Shown here piece after piece: positions 35,901 through 45,947 of a stretch of 64,000 bases of DNA. Location: the NCBI RefSeq assembly GCF_949987535.1, contig NC_080064.1, positions 132,336,708 through 132,400,707 on the forward strand. Reading direction: 5' to 3'. The first letter of the stretch is position 1, and each line of letters begins with the position of its first letter. Source of the DNA: Balaenoptera acutorostrata (lineage: Eukaryota > Chordata > Mammalia > Artiodactyla > Balaenopteridae). The position numbers were made by a program, and so were the translations under genes. A model generated the notes under the pieces. The model saw only the letters and a list, made by a program, of their open reading frames with translations, did not search any database and was not told the DNA's origin.

Positions 35901-37316
35901 GACATTCTACCTTAGCTGTGATTCACAATCAGATTGCTGCCTGAACTGTTAGCTTCAAAGCTGTCTGCTGCCTGCTAGATCTATACCAGCAAAAAAACAG
36001 CTTGAGTGCTGCTTCTCTCCCACTTAACTTGATTCTGAATTCAGGTCTTACGGAAGTGCATCTAATGGTGAAACCTAAATTGCATTGAGAATGCTAGTTA
36101 CAAGGGATTCTGGAAAACAAAGACTTTGGCATTCTAGCTTCTGCGATATAGGAAGGCAGAGAAGGAGACTGGAACAGAAGTTGAGCTAGCTGGTTGCTGT
36201 CTCTACCACAAATGCTCTTGTGTTATTCCCTGTGACTTCTAGAAAATAATCTTAAATTTAGAATTTGACTGATTAAATAAGGGAAACGATTTTCAGATAT
36301 AGACCTTGTATTTTGTATTTAGGTCTTCATGTAGATTTTTTAAATAGATTTTTTGTTTTTATAATCTAAGTCTTCAGAAGAGTATCTAGTAATCAGCAGT
36401 TACATGGTCAGATGTGTCAGCTGTAATCGTTCAAATATCTATAGGTGTAGTTATAGTTTGTATTCCATATGTCTTCTGTTTAGAACTTGGCTATTTTTTG
36501 AAATTGAACTTTCCCCACTGGTGCTCATGCTAGTGCATTTAATTGAGATTATTTTTTGCCATAGAGAGCATTAAGTAGAGCAAATGGAGCATAAACAGTG
36601 TTAGTTTACTAACTACTTTAATTTTGTGATCATGATATTGAATATACATTAAGTATAGTGTAGAATATACTTAAGATAGAGTTCCTTCTTTCAGGAACTT
36701 AACATTTAAGGACATGGACAACGTATAATGCTTTTTAACCTGAAAATTCTTCTTTCCAGTTTTGTCTTTTCACATAGAACTAAGCAGAGGGACTGAGGGG
36801 GTGTGGTTTTCAGCTGTACTTGGGAATATTTACATGACTGGTAAATTTTCAGATGAGATAATAGGAGATTCCAGGCAGAGGGCCAGGCCGAGCCAGAAGT
36901 GACACCATAGAGCCAGGCAGGGCCTGAAAGAGCTGGAGAGTCTGGATGAAGGCCATGGGTGAACTATTATTCTGCGTATGTCATTGAAATGGCAGCATTC
37001 TCCATACAGTATAGATATGCAAATACCAGCACCCAGAGAGCCCCACTTTGATGTGTTGCCAAGCTCCTTTGGCCTCTAGTGGGTGCTGAGTGGGAGAGAT
37101 TCCAGCCTCAGTCAAAACATCTGTTAGGAGAACAACAGGATTAATTTCGGAATTTGTCCATCTCCTACCTCAGTTTCTCCAAGGAGACAGTTTTGTTATT
37201 TGACCTGAATGTTACATAATGTTTTAGGAGCCAAATCTTAGAATTTTCTATGAAACAATAAATTTGCAATACCAATCGAATATTATTTCTCTTTAAATAG
37301 ATTTTTTTCCAGGTCT
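32926..37316. other. Mostly unique sequence, no gene recognised
   Basis: The longest stretch without a clear mobile element. It contains small poly-A/T runs (for example 35755-35771), a weak antisense L2-like piece at about 35400-35460, and a purine-rich patch at 36850-36960. A plus-strand frame of 128 codons (34811-35197) has no recognisable domain or splice context. Unique sequence could hide a regulatory element or a short exon, but I see no positive sign of one. Confidence 0.5.
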
Positions 37317-37430
37317 AGAATTATTATTTTTGACTTTATTTTGAAATAATTTCAAACAGAAAAATTGCAAGAATAATATAAAAAACTCCTGCATACCCTT
37401 CACCCAGATTGACCAATTTTTAATGTTTTG

Positions 37431-37463
37431 CACACACACACACACACGTCTGTGTGTGTGTGT
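37431..37463. repeat. (CA)n/(TG)n inverted microsatellite
   Basis: A CA run is followed by 'cgtc' and then a TG run, so the two arms are complementary and could pair as a hairpin of about 13 bp. This is low-complexity sequence inside the old LINE-like repeat. Confidence 0.85.
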
Positions 37464-37921
37464 ATGTCTTTTCCTGTACCATTTGAGAGTTAGTGGAGAT
37501 ATCATGCCCCTTTACTCCTAAACACTTCTGTGTATATTGCCTAAGAACAAGGACATTTTCTTATATAACCACGTGGATATATAGTCCCTATTCAAAATTT
37601 ATTAACTGTCCCAATAATATTCTTTAGATCAGCGGTCCCTAACCTTTTTGGCACCAGGGACCGGTTTCGTGGAAGACAATTTTTACACAGACTGGGGCGG
37701 GGGATGGTTTCGGGATGATTCAAGTGCATTACATTTATTGTGCACTTTATTTCCATTATTATTACATTGTAATATATAATGAAATAATTCTACACCTCAC
37801 CATAATGCAGAATCTGTGGGAGCCCTGAGCTTGTTTTCCTGCAACTAGATGGTCCCATCTGGGGCTGATTGATGGGAGACAGTGGCACCCGAGGTGTGTT
37901 GCTTAGGTCCAGTCTATTCTG

Positions 37922-40004
37922 TCATCTCGTTTTGGTGGCTGTCACTGCAGAAAACCCTGCTTCACAAAGATAGGATGTTGGAAATGGAAGCAGGCTTTTC
38001 AGTGCTTTTGTGGCAATCTCAGGATATCCTGCCTTGACTTTAATCCAGAACATATGGAGATTTGAAGTTGTCTCAAACATACATTTAAGGCCACCGTCAT
38101 TTGCGATCTCAAGCAGTTGATCCTCTTCTAGCACAGACAAAGTCGATTCACCTGGCTTATTCACAAATGGGTCACGGATCCATTCCTTCCCAGTTCTGGG
38201 GTCTTTTGTAGTTGGGAAGTAATGCTCAAACTCTTTTGAAAGCTGAGATAGGTGATCGTGCACCAGGTGGGAGAAAGAAGGCCCTGGCTCAGTCTCTTTC
38301 AAAATCTCTGCCAATGTTTGAAACATGTCAGAAATCCCAATGTTCCCTCATCACCCCCATAATTCCAGTTTGGCTTTGAATGCAGCCACTTTATCTGCCG
38401 ACTTGAACACAGTTGTCGTTCTCCCCTGAAGTGACAGATTGAGTTTGTTGAGCAGGTTGAATATATCACACAAGTAAGCAAGTTTTGTGACCTATTCTGT
38501 GTCACTGAAATGTGCTGCCAGTGGTGACTGTTTTTCTAAAAGAAATCTCTGGAGCGGCTCTTGTAACTCAAAAACTCTGGCCAGTGATCTACCTTTATAA
38601 AGACATCTCACTTCTGTGCATAAGAGAAGAAGTGTGTGCTCTATGTCCATGAAGAGCTGCACGAACAGACTTTAGTTAAAGGGATGTACTTTAATGTGGT
38701 TGGTAATTTTAATCATGTCCTGCAAAACACTGTTAAGTTCAGGTGACATTTTTCAGCTAGCCAGCATTTCTTTATGTATGACACAGTGCGTAGAAGCAAC
38801 CTCTTTGACCCAAGTAGTGAAACCAGAAAGCCATCCAGTCATGACAGCTGCTCTGTCCATGCATATAGACACAAAGTGACCAATTCAGTTTTCCTGATAA
38901 GTAATCATTCAAAGACTTGAATAGTTCTGCAGTTGTGGTGTTGGTTGGCAGCAAAAGTGCACATAACATATCCTCATGCGCATCCTGAAAAATTTATCGC
39001 ACAGAAACAAGCATTGTTGCCTTGCTGTCAACATCAGTAGGCTCATCAACCTGGATTGCGTACCATGGTGACTCATTAATCCTCTCTAACAATTGTGCCT
39101 CAATATCCTCTGCTATTTCATCAATTCTCCTAGTTATGGTGCTAGCAGAAAGAGGAACACGTACCACCTTTGAACTGCAGCCTCTCCTAAAAGTTCACGA
39201 TAACTATCCGTAATAGCAGGCAGGATCAACTCTTCGCCAATAGTAAAGGGCTTCTTACCTTTAACAATGCAGGTAGCCACTAAGAATGATACTCTCAGTG
39301 CAGACACATTTGAGGAAATGGTAGCCTTCAATAATTGATTCTGTTCTTCATGTTCACATTGTTTTCTTTTGAAAAACTCCAAAGGCTTGTCTTTTATTTT
39401 TATTTATTTATTTTATTTTTAAATTTTTAAAATTTTTATTTATTTATTTACTTATGGCTGTGTTGGGTCTTTGTCTCTGCGCGAGGGCTTTCTCCAGTTG
39501 TGGCAAGCGGGGGCCACTCTTCGTCGCGGTGCGCGGGCCTCTCACTATCGTGGCCTCTCTTGCTGCGGAGCACAGGCTCCAGACGCGCAGGCTCAGTAAT
39601 TGTGGTTCACGGGCCCAGTTGCTCCGCGGCATGTGGGATCTTCCCAGACCAGGGCTCGAACCCGTGTCCCCTGCATTGGCAGGCAAATTCTCAACCACTG
39701 CGCCACCAGGGAAGCCCCTCAAAGGCTTGTCTTTTAATGCAGGATGCTTGGTCTCCATGTGGTGAAGCAGTTTTGAAGGTTTCATGGCTTCCTTGGATAG
39801 CCGGTCTCCACATATTGTATAAAGTGGGCTTGGAGAATGTGAATCACCTTTTGCAATGAACCCTTAATTTAAGTAGGACTCTTGGTATTCTCTTTTAAAT
39901 GCAGCTTTCTTTCTGTTGGCAGTCTTAGAGTATTTTGCTGTCTCATCATTGGGTCTTTCCCCCTTTTCAAAGAAGCTTTCCAGTGACGTTTGTTTTTTAC
40001 TCAT
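37922..40004 (-). pseudogene. hAT (Charlie/Buster-like) transposase pseudogene
   Basis: The probable start codon is at 40004 ('MSKKQTSLESFFEKGE'). A stop lies after about 47 codons ('YQESYLN'). Next comes a BED-type zinc-finger remnant in which one cysteine seems lost ('YTICGDRLS'), but the 'LLHHMETKHPALKD' end remains. A SINE interrupts the gene at 39397-39719. After it come 'EFFKRKQCEHEEQNQLLKAT' and the catalytic-domain remnants, with several stops and frameshifts (38300-39130). The last piece (37922-38326) has the hAT C-terminal dimerisation motif ('LPFPTSYLCEAGFSA'). The proteins resemble the domesticated ZBED/FAM200 family. This copy is inactive. Confidence 0.88.
39397..39719 (-). mobile_element. 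CHR-type SINE, long young form, inside the hAT element
   Basis: A complete SINE with its head at the right and A/T-rich tail at the left. It is bounded by a perfect 17-bp target duplication (caaaggcttgtctttta at 39380-39396 and 39720-39736) within the transposase coding sequence. Confidence 0.96.
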
Positions 40005-40418
40005 TTTGGCTAGGGTTAGCTTGTGGGCTTACCAAAACTGTGATTGAGACAAGTGCACAGTATGGGAGAGAGGCGCAGACAGAGGTGGTAAATAAAATAA
40101 TGGGTGAAAATATAAAATAAAATAAAATAATGGGCGGGGCACGTGCAGACTAAAATAAGGGTTGGATTCTGGCTTAAAGCCTGCCACCAGATGCAGCTGT
40201 ACAATTGAAGTACATCAACTCACTTGCCACTATAAAGCCTGCCACCAAATGCAGCTTAATTGTCACTTGCCTCTCACAGGTAGGGTTTTGATATGAGTCT
40301 GCAAGCAATTGATTTATTATGGTCTCTGTGCAGTCAGACCTCTCTGCTAATGATAATCTGTATTTGCAGCCGCTCCCCAGTGCTAGCATCATCGCCTCAG
40401 CTCCACCTCAGATCATCA

Positions 40419-40507
40419 GGCATTAGATTCTCATAAGCAGCGCTCAACCTAGATCCCTCGCTGCGCAGTTCACCGTAGGGTTCGCGCTCCTATGAGAATC
40501 TAATGCC
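40419..40507. repeat. Subterminal palindrome of the hAT element
   Basis: The arms 'ggcattagattctcata' (40419-40435) and 'tatgagaatctaatgcc' (40491-40507) are perfectly complementary over 17 bp, with a loop of about 55 bp that includes 'gcgctcaacc' and 'gggttcgcgc'. This palindrome is typical of MER1-type elements. Confidence 0.9.
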
Positions 40508-40870
40508 GCCGCTGATGTGACAGGAGGTGGAGCTCAGGGGTAATGCAAGTGATGGGGAGCAGCTGTAAATACAGACGAAGCTTCACTTGCTTACCCGCCG
40601 CTCACCTCCTGCTGTGTGGTCCGGTTCCTAACAGGCCAAAGACTGGTACCGGTCCGTGACCCGGGGATTGGGAACCCTGCTTTAGAGCGTATTTCCCCTT
40701 GACCAAGCATCCAAGTCAAGATCACATACTGCATTTAGTTGTCATGTCTTTCTAATCTCCTTTAATCTGGAACATTTCCCTAGCCTTTCCTTTTCTTTCA
40801 TGACACATATTGCTGAAGAGTATAAGCCAGTTGTCTTATAGACTAACCATTAATTTTGGCTTGTATGATT

Positions 40871-41789
40871 CAATTTTTTTAAAATAAATGACTTTATATT
40901 TTAATTTGAAAAACATAGAAATATATGAGAAAGAAAACATTCACCTATGATCCTGCTATCCAAGGATACAGTTGACATTGACATATTTCCTTTCTTCCCC
41001 TATGAATATATTTTTCTACATTATTGAGATCATTCTGTATCTGTGATTTTTGTAGCTGATTTTATGAGAATTTTCCACCTTATTAAATGCTCATTGAAAG
41101 CATAATTTTAGTAGCTTCCTTGTATTCCTTATTACAGATACACTAACATATATTTAAATATTCTTTTATTGTTGGACATTTAAATTGTTTCAGAAGCTCA
41201 GGGCATTCCCAGTCTGACTTTTGAGTAAGGTTTGCTTTCTACCAATGTGCCAATGTACCTGTCTGTTCAGAGTGTCACACCATCTGCAGTGACAGTGTAT
41301 TGTCATTTTCTCAGTCTGCCTGTTGGGAGATCACAGGGAGTTGAATATAGCTGAGTCAAACAAATGTTCAACTTGGATGCATCTTCAAGGTCTTGTCTTA
41401 TTCCAGTCCTGAAGAAGCTTCTTGGGCTCTGAGAGACAGAGCTTCTGGCTGAAAGAAGACTCCAGTTTTTCAGTGGAAACAGCAGCCCATGGATTCCAGT
41501 TTGGTTCTGGTGTTCCCTTTGGGGATTTGTATCAACGATGAAAGAAGCAGAGGTTGGCTGAGTCTGTCACCTCCTGAAACGTTTTTTTTTTTTCTTCAGA
41601 ATAAAGAATATGCATCATCTCTTCTGTGATTCTTTTCTTGACGCTCCTGTCCAGCCTTCCACACTGGACCCAGCAGGGTTAATCACCCTCACCTTTGAGT
41701 TATCCATGAATCTTGTCCTTAGGTCTGTTACTGTAGCCCTCATACTGTATTGTGTACAAGACTGGCTTCCCCACAAAGCTTTGAGTTTT
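40871..41789. other. Unassigned sequence, partly LINE-like
   Basis: At 40900-41200 'atgatcctgctatccaagga', 'tttccacctt' and 'ttattgttggacatttaaat' look like an old interspersed repeat also hinted at near 58905-59190. The rest is unassigned. No gene is visible. Confidence 0.4.
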
Positions 41790-42260
41790 TTATCAGTTAG
41801 ACTTTGCCCTGCAATGAACTACCCTAAAACTTAGTGGCTTAGAACAGCAGCCATTAATGTAGCTCATGATTCTGTGGAATCAGCAGTTTGGGCTGTGCTC
41901 AGCAGGGCTCAGCTGATTTTTGCTGGGATGGACTCGTATGGATGGCCACTGGTTCAGCTGGGGGCTGGCTGATTGCTGACTAGAGCACCTCAGTTATTCT
42001 CTTGGGGTTTCTCATTCTTAAACAAGCTACTTGGGCTTGTTGACTCATGGCCACAGGGTTCCCAAGAGCATTAAGAGGGCAAACCCTGAGGTGCAAGAAC
42101 TTTTCAAATTTCTGCTTCTGGTACATTTGCTACTGTCCCATTGTCCAAAGCAAGTCATATATGGCTGACCCCAGAGTGACTGTGGGAGGGCGCTATAAAA
42201 GGGTGTAGATATGTCAACAAATGGGGCCATTTCTGCAGTCAATCCACTACAAGTTCCTTG
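41790..42260 (+). repeat. Ancient interspersed repeat, unnamed
   Basis: The order 'ctaaaacttagtggcttaga', 'catgattctgtggaatcagc', 'ggttcagctgggggctggct' and 'ccaaagcaagtcatatatgg' matches a widespread mammalian repeat whose family I cannot name securely. It has an identifiable start and end but no coding content. Confidence 0.55.
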
Positions 42261-43334
42261 ATGTCAGGGTTGAATTTACACATCTTTCTACGCTTAGCTT
42301 GTATCATGCGTTTGGCACAAGTTAGGTGCTTGGGAAATGTTGAACTGATCTGTATAGTTACCTGACTCCTTTAGCATCTCCCCAAATTCTAGGGTACAGT
42401 GAGAGCATTAAGGCAATGCTCTGGGGTGCCAAGCTTTAGGAGATTCTGCTTCCGGCTATTGATCAGTTAGTTGATAAGGAAAGTCTAAGGAGAGAAGATG
42501 GGTAAACACTTGGTATTTTTTTTTAAAAATCAGATTTTTAGTGGAATCCTAATAACCTTCTTTATCTCCTACACAAAAGCTGCATACTTTTATAGTTATC
42601 TTGTACCCTTATCTTTCTTAAAAGAATGCCCTTGATGTTCATTTTAATCTGATTTTATTCTGTAGAACTATTAGGGAGAGAGCATACAGCTGTGTTTAGA
42701 CCGTACCCTCTAGAGTCAAGGCCTCTGAAGAATCCTTGAAATTTCAAATAACTAGGAAGAGTACCTCCCTTAGTTATATGCAGTGGGGACCTCTGTCATA
42801 GCCCTCAAACTTTAGAGGGTCTTACTGTCTTTCCTCTGGCTTTATGGGGCTAGGAGTTGGAGGGGTCAAGGATGTGCCGGGGGGGCACATGCTCACCTAG
42901 AGATTGTACCCTTCCTCCTTCTAAACTATGTTCCAGGTAACTCGGACTCCAAAATTTTCTGCCTAAATGGCCTTAAGTTGCTTTCAGGACCTGTGTGGGC
43001 CTCTTTGCTTTTCTCCGAAAGGCACACCACACCAATGTGTTCCCCTTAGGTGCAAGAGATGTCCAAGGAGTAGCATTTGCACAGCAGGGGTTAGGGAGAA
43101 GATGGATCTTGGACTTTGGGTTGGGGTACCCATAACCTTGCTTTGGAGGATTCTGAGGGTGTGGGTTGGAACTGGGAGTATGATGAGATGTTGACAGGCC
43201 CTAGGCTAGGGGCCACTTTGCCTTGGACTGCAAAGGTTGTGGGTTGTCTGATCAGGAATCTTGAAAGGCTGTTTGTTGACAGTAGTGGAATATTCCAGGG
43301 GAGCAAGAGCTGGGCTGGTCTCTTTGGTTTGTTT
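42261..43334. other. Unannotated sequence
   Basis: Unique sequence. Short frames at 42967-43349 overlap on both strands without recognisable motifs. Confidence 0.5.
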
Positions 43335-44018
43335 GTTTTTTTGTTTTAATTGAAGTATAGTTGATGTACAGTATTACATATTAGCAGTGTACAATATAGT
43401 GATTCATAATTTTTAAAGGTTATATTCTATTTATAGTTATTATAAAATATTGACTATATTCCCTGTGTTGTATAATATATCCTTATTACAACTTATTTTA
43501 TACATAGTAGTTTGTACCTCTTAATCCCTTACCCCTATATAGCCCTTCCCCCCTTCCCTCTCCCCACTGGTAACCACTAGTTTGTTTTCTATATCTATTA
43601 TTTGGCTTTTTTTTTTTTAATATTCATTAGTTTGTTGTATTTTTTAGATTCCACATGTAAGTGATATACAGTATTTGCCTTTCTCTGACTTATTTCATTT
43701 AGCATAATGTCCTCCTAGTCCATCCATGTTGCTGGAAATGGCAAAATTTCATTGTTTTTTATGGCTGAGTAGTATTCCACCTGTTCTTTATCCATTCATC
43801 TGTTGATGGACACTTAGGTTGCTTTCATATCTTGGCAATTGTAAATAGTGCTACTATGACATCAGGGTGCATGTATCTTTTCAAATTAATGTTTTCTTTT
43901 TTTTTTTTTTTTTCTTTAGGATGCATACCCAGGAGTGGAATTGCTGGGTCAAATCACAGTTCTATTTTTAGTTTATTAAGAAACCTCCATACTGTTTTCC
44001 ACAGTGGTTGCATAGACT
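43335..44018 (-). mobile_element. 5'-truncated older L1 3' end
   Basis: Contains 'aattgaagtatagttgatgt', 'actggtaaccactagtttgt' and then the decayed ORF2 C-terminus ('ttatggctgagtagtattcc', 'ggaattgctgggtcaaatc'), all antisense. A poly-T run at 43897-43915 interrupts it. Flanks 'gctggtctctttg' (near 43315) and 'gactggtctttttt' (near 44016) may be a degraded target duplication. It is more diverged than the 23, 25 and 46 kb copies. Confidence 0.85.
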
Positions 44019-44999
44019 GGTCTTTTTTGAATTCTGGGAGTTTTGCTAAAAATCAAATGACTTCTGGAATATAATGAGCTAAACACTGCTAAATAGCTGC
44101 TTAACCTACTACGTTTTATGGCAGTAAGTGAATTTGTTTCTTCTTTTGTGAGATTATGAGCTGAAAGTTTGGTTCCTGTTAATATATGACAAAATTATGA
44201 GATTGTATTCTTTCTTTTAGGAAAACTGTCAAGTTGTTAAGCTACTTTTCCTTGATCAATAATAAAATCTTTTGAGGTCTAAGTGATTACTGTGTAAAGT
44301 AATCATTACATCATTACGGTAAAATGATGCCTTTTTTTGTCCTCCCCTCTCCCCTGCTCTTTTTTCTTTTTTTTTTTTTCTTCAAAATCCCCATGCTCAG
44401 TCACTCCCTGCCTGGAAAATTACCTTTGCCTTTGTTATTTACCTTATGATTTTAGGAATTTAGAATGGTGTAGGAGTCTTAACAGAAGAGTTGGAATCAA
44501 AGCTCATTGTTTTCTGGCTATGGCTTGAATTTGAAATAAGAAAGGGCAAACATAAAAGTTTTAATCTTTAAAATGTGAAGATTAGGTTAAGTCATTAGTG
44601 GTGAACATATGCCTAGTAATTTCATTTACAAGGCATTTGATTAATGACTCTACTATAAACATTTCTTCAGATTCACATAGCTCTCTTAAAGCCAAATTAT
44701 TTTTGCAAGTTAGCACACAGAGTTATCATCTTTTCTGGCTTAATGTTTGAAAGAGTCATTATATACTTTCTTACTAGAAAGTTATTTCCTATTGGTTATA
44801 GTAGAATTATATTTTAGTGTGTTGTGATTGGATAGTAATGTATTATCATCAAATAAAAGGGCAAGAGAAGGTAGATTTATCAGACAATTGAATTACTGGA
44901 GATGTAATTGCTGTGAGGGAAAACCCAATTGCCTGTGGGTTGTAGACAGAGTGCTTCCTATTTTCTGCTGGAGAACTAGAATTGATTAGATTCAGGCCA
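44019..44999. other. Unannotated sequence
   Basis: AT-rich unique sequence, with a T-rich run near 44360-44380. No gene is visible. Confidence 0.5.
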
Positions 45000-45190
45000 A
45001 TAGACTTCTGCTGATATTCATAGAATCACAGAATTATAGAGATAGGATTTTAGAAATCATCTAATCCAATACCCTCATTTAAAAAATAAGGATATTGAGG
45101 TGAAAGTTCTCTTGTTCAAGGTCACACTGTAGTCAGAACCCAAGGACCATAACCCTGAGCTAGTGACCATTACTTCTAAATACAGAGATT
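45000..45190 (-). repeat. MIR SINE fragment
   Basis: 'aataaggatattgaggtgaa' followed by 'tgttcaaggtcacactgtag' fits antisense MIR. Confidence 0.6.
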
Positions 45191-45811
45191 GTCTGCTCTT
45201 TGTTCATATTAGGTATACATTCTGGAGGCGAAGTCTTTTTAAAAAATTGTTTATTATTTAAAAGATTTTCTATAATTTTCACAGATGCATGAACAATTAA
45301 GCCAGTTCTTAGCCTGTTTTTACAAGTTCTTTGGTTTGCCTTTATTATTGCCAGAGTTATTATTGCAAAAGCATTCCATTCTTTAAGGATCCTTTCCCAG
45401 TGATTTGTGGGACCCGTAAAAAATGGTAAACCTTACATTTTTTGTTGTGTTTTATTTACTTTATTAAATAGGTAATTCTTTCACAAATCTCTGTTGTGTT
45501 TAAATATTTCTTTGATAATTTATAAACACATTTATGCAACCCACATATGTGTAAATGTGCATGCAACCCATCAATATTAGAAAAGATTTGGGATTTATTT
45601 CATTCACTGTTAATTTATTATAACCAAATAGTTAAGTTATTTTAAAGCATCATCTGATATATAGTTTTCTTTTCATTGTGTTTTATTTCTCAATAGGAAC
45701 ATATGGAACCTTCAGGATATGTGTAAAACAATCCTTAAAATCTGATTGAATTTTGGAAGTCAAAAAGGATTTTGATTCCATTATGCTCTCTGTAACCTGT
45801 CTTGTTTTATT
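45191..45811. other. Unannotated sequence
   Basis: AT-rich, with no feature that I can support. Confidence 0.5.
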
Positions 45812-45947
45812 CTTTTCCCCAATCTCCCAGTTCATCCCACCATGCCCCCCCCCCCGCCCACTTTCCCCCCTTGGTGTCCATACGTTTGTTCTCTACATCT
45901 TTGTCTCTTTTTCTGCCTTGCAAACCGGTTCATCTGTACCATTTTTT

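Larger units (their letters stand above)
37630..40679 (-). mobile_element. Complete hAT DNA transposon, Charlie3/MER1-like
   Basis: A 3,050-bp element (including a 323-bp SINE and one SINE target copy) with terminal inverted repeats: 'cagcggtccctaacc' at the left and 'gggattgggaaccctg' at the right. The 8-bp flanks 'ctttagat' (37622-37629) and 'ctttagag' (40680-40687) match at seven of eight bases, the signature length of hAT insertion. The termini, and a palindromic region near 40419-40507, match what I remember of MER1, the non-autonomous relative of Charlie3. It carries a decayed transposase on the minus strand. Confidence 0.92.
37317..40870. repeat. Ancient LINE-like repeat split by a hAT transposon
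   Basis: The left part (37317-37629: 'ttgaaataatttcaaacag', 'accatttgagagttagtgg', 'ctaagaacaaggacattttc') and the right part (40680-40870: 'actgcatttagttgtcatgt', 'cctttaatctggaac') belong to one old element. I associate it with an L1M/HAL1-type 3' region. It is related to the sequence at 54625-55080. The gap between the two parts is exactly the hAT insertion. Confidence 0.6.
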
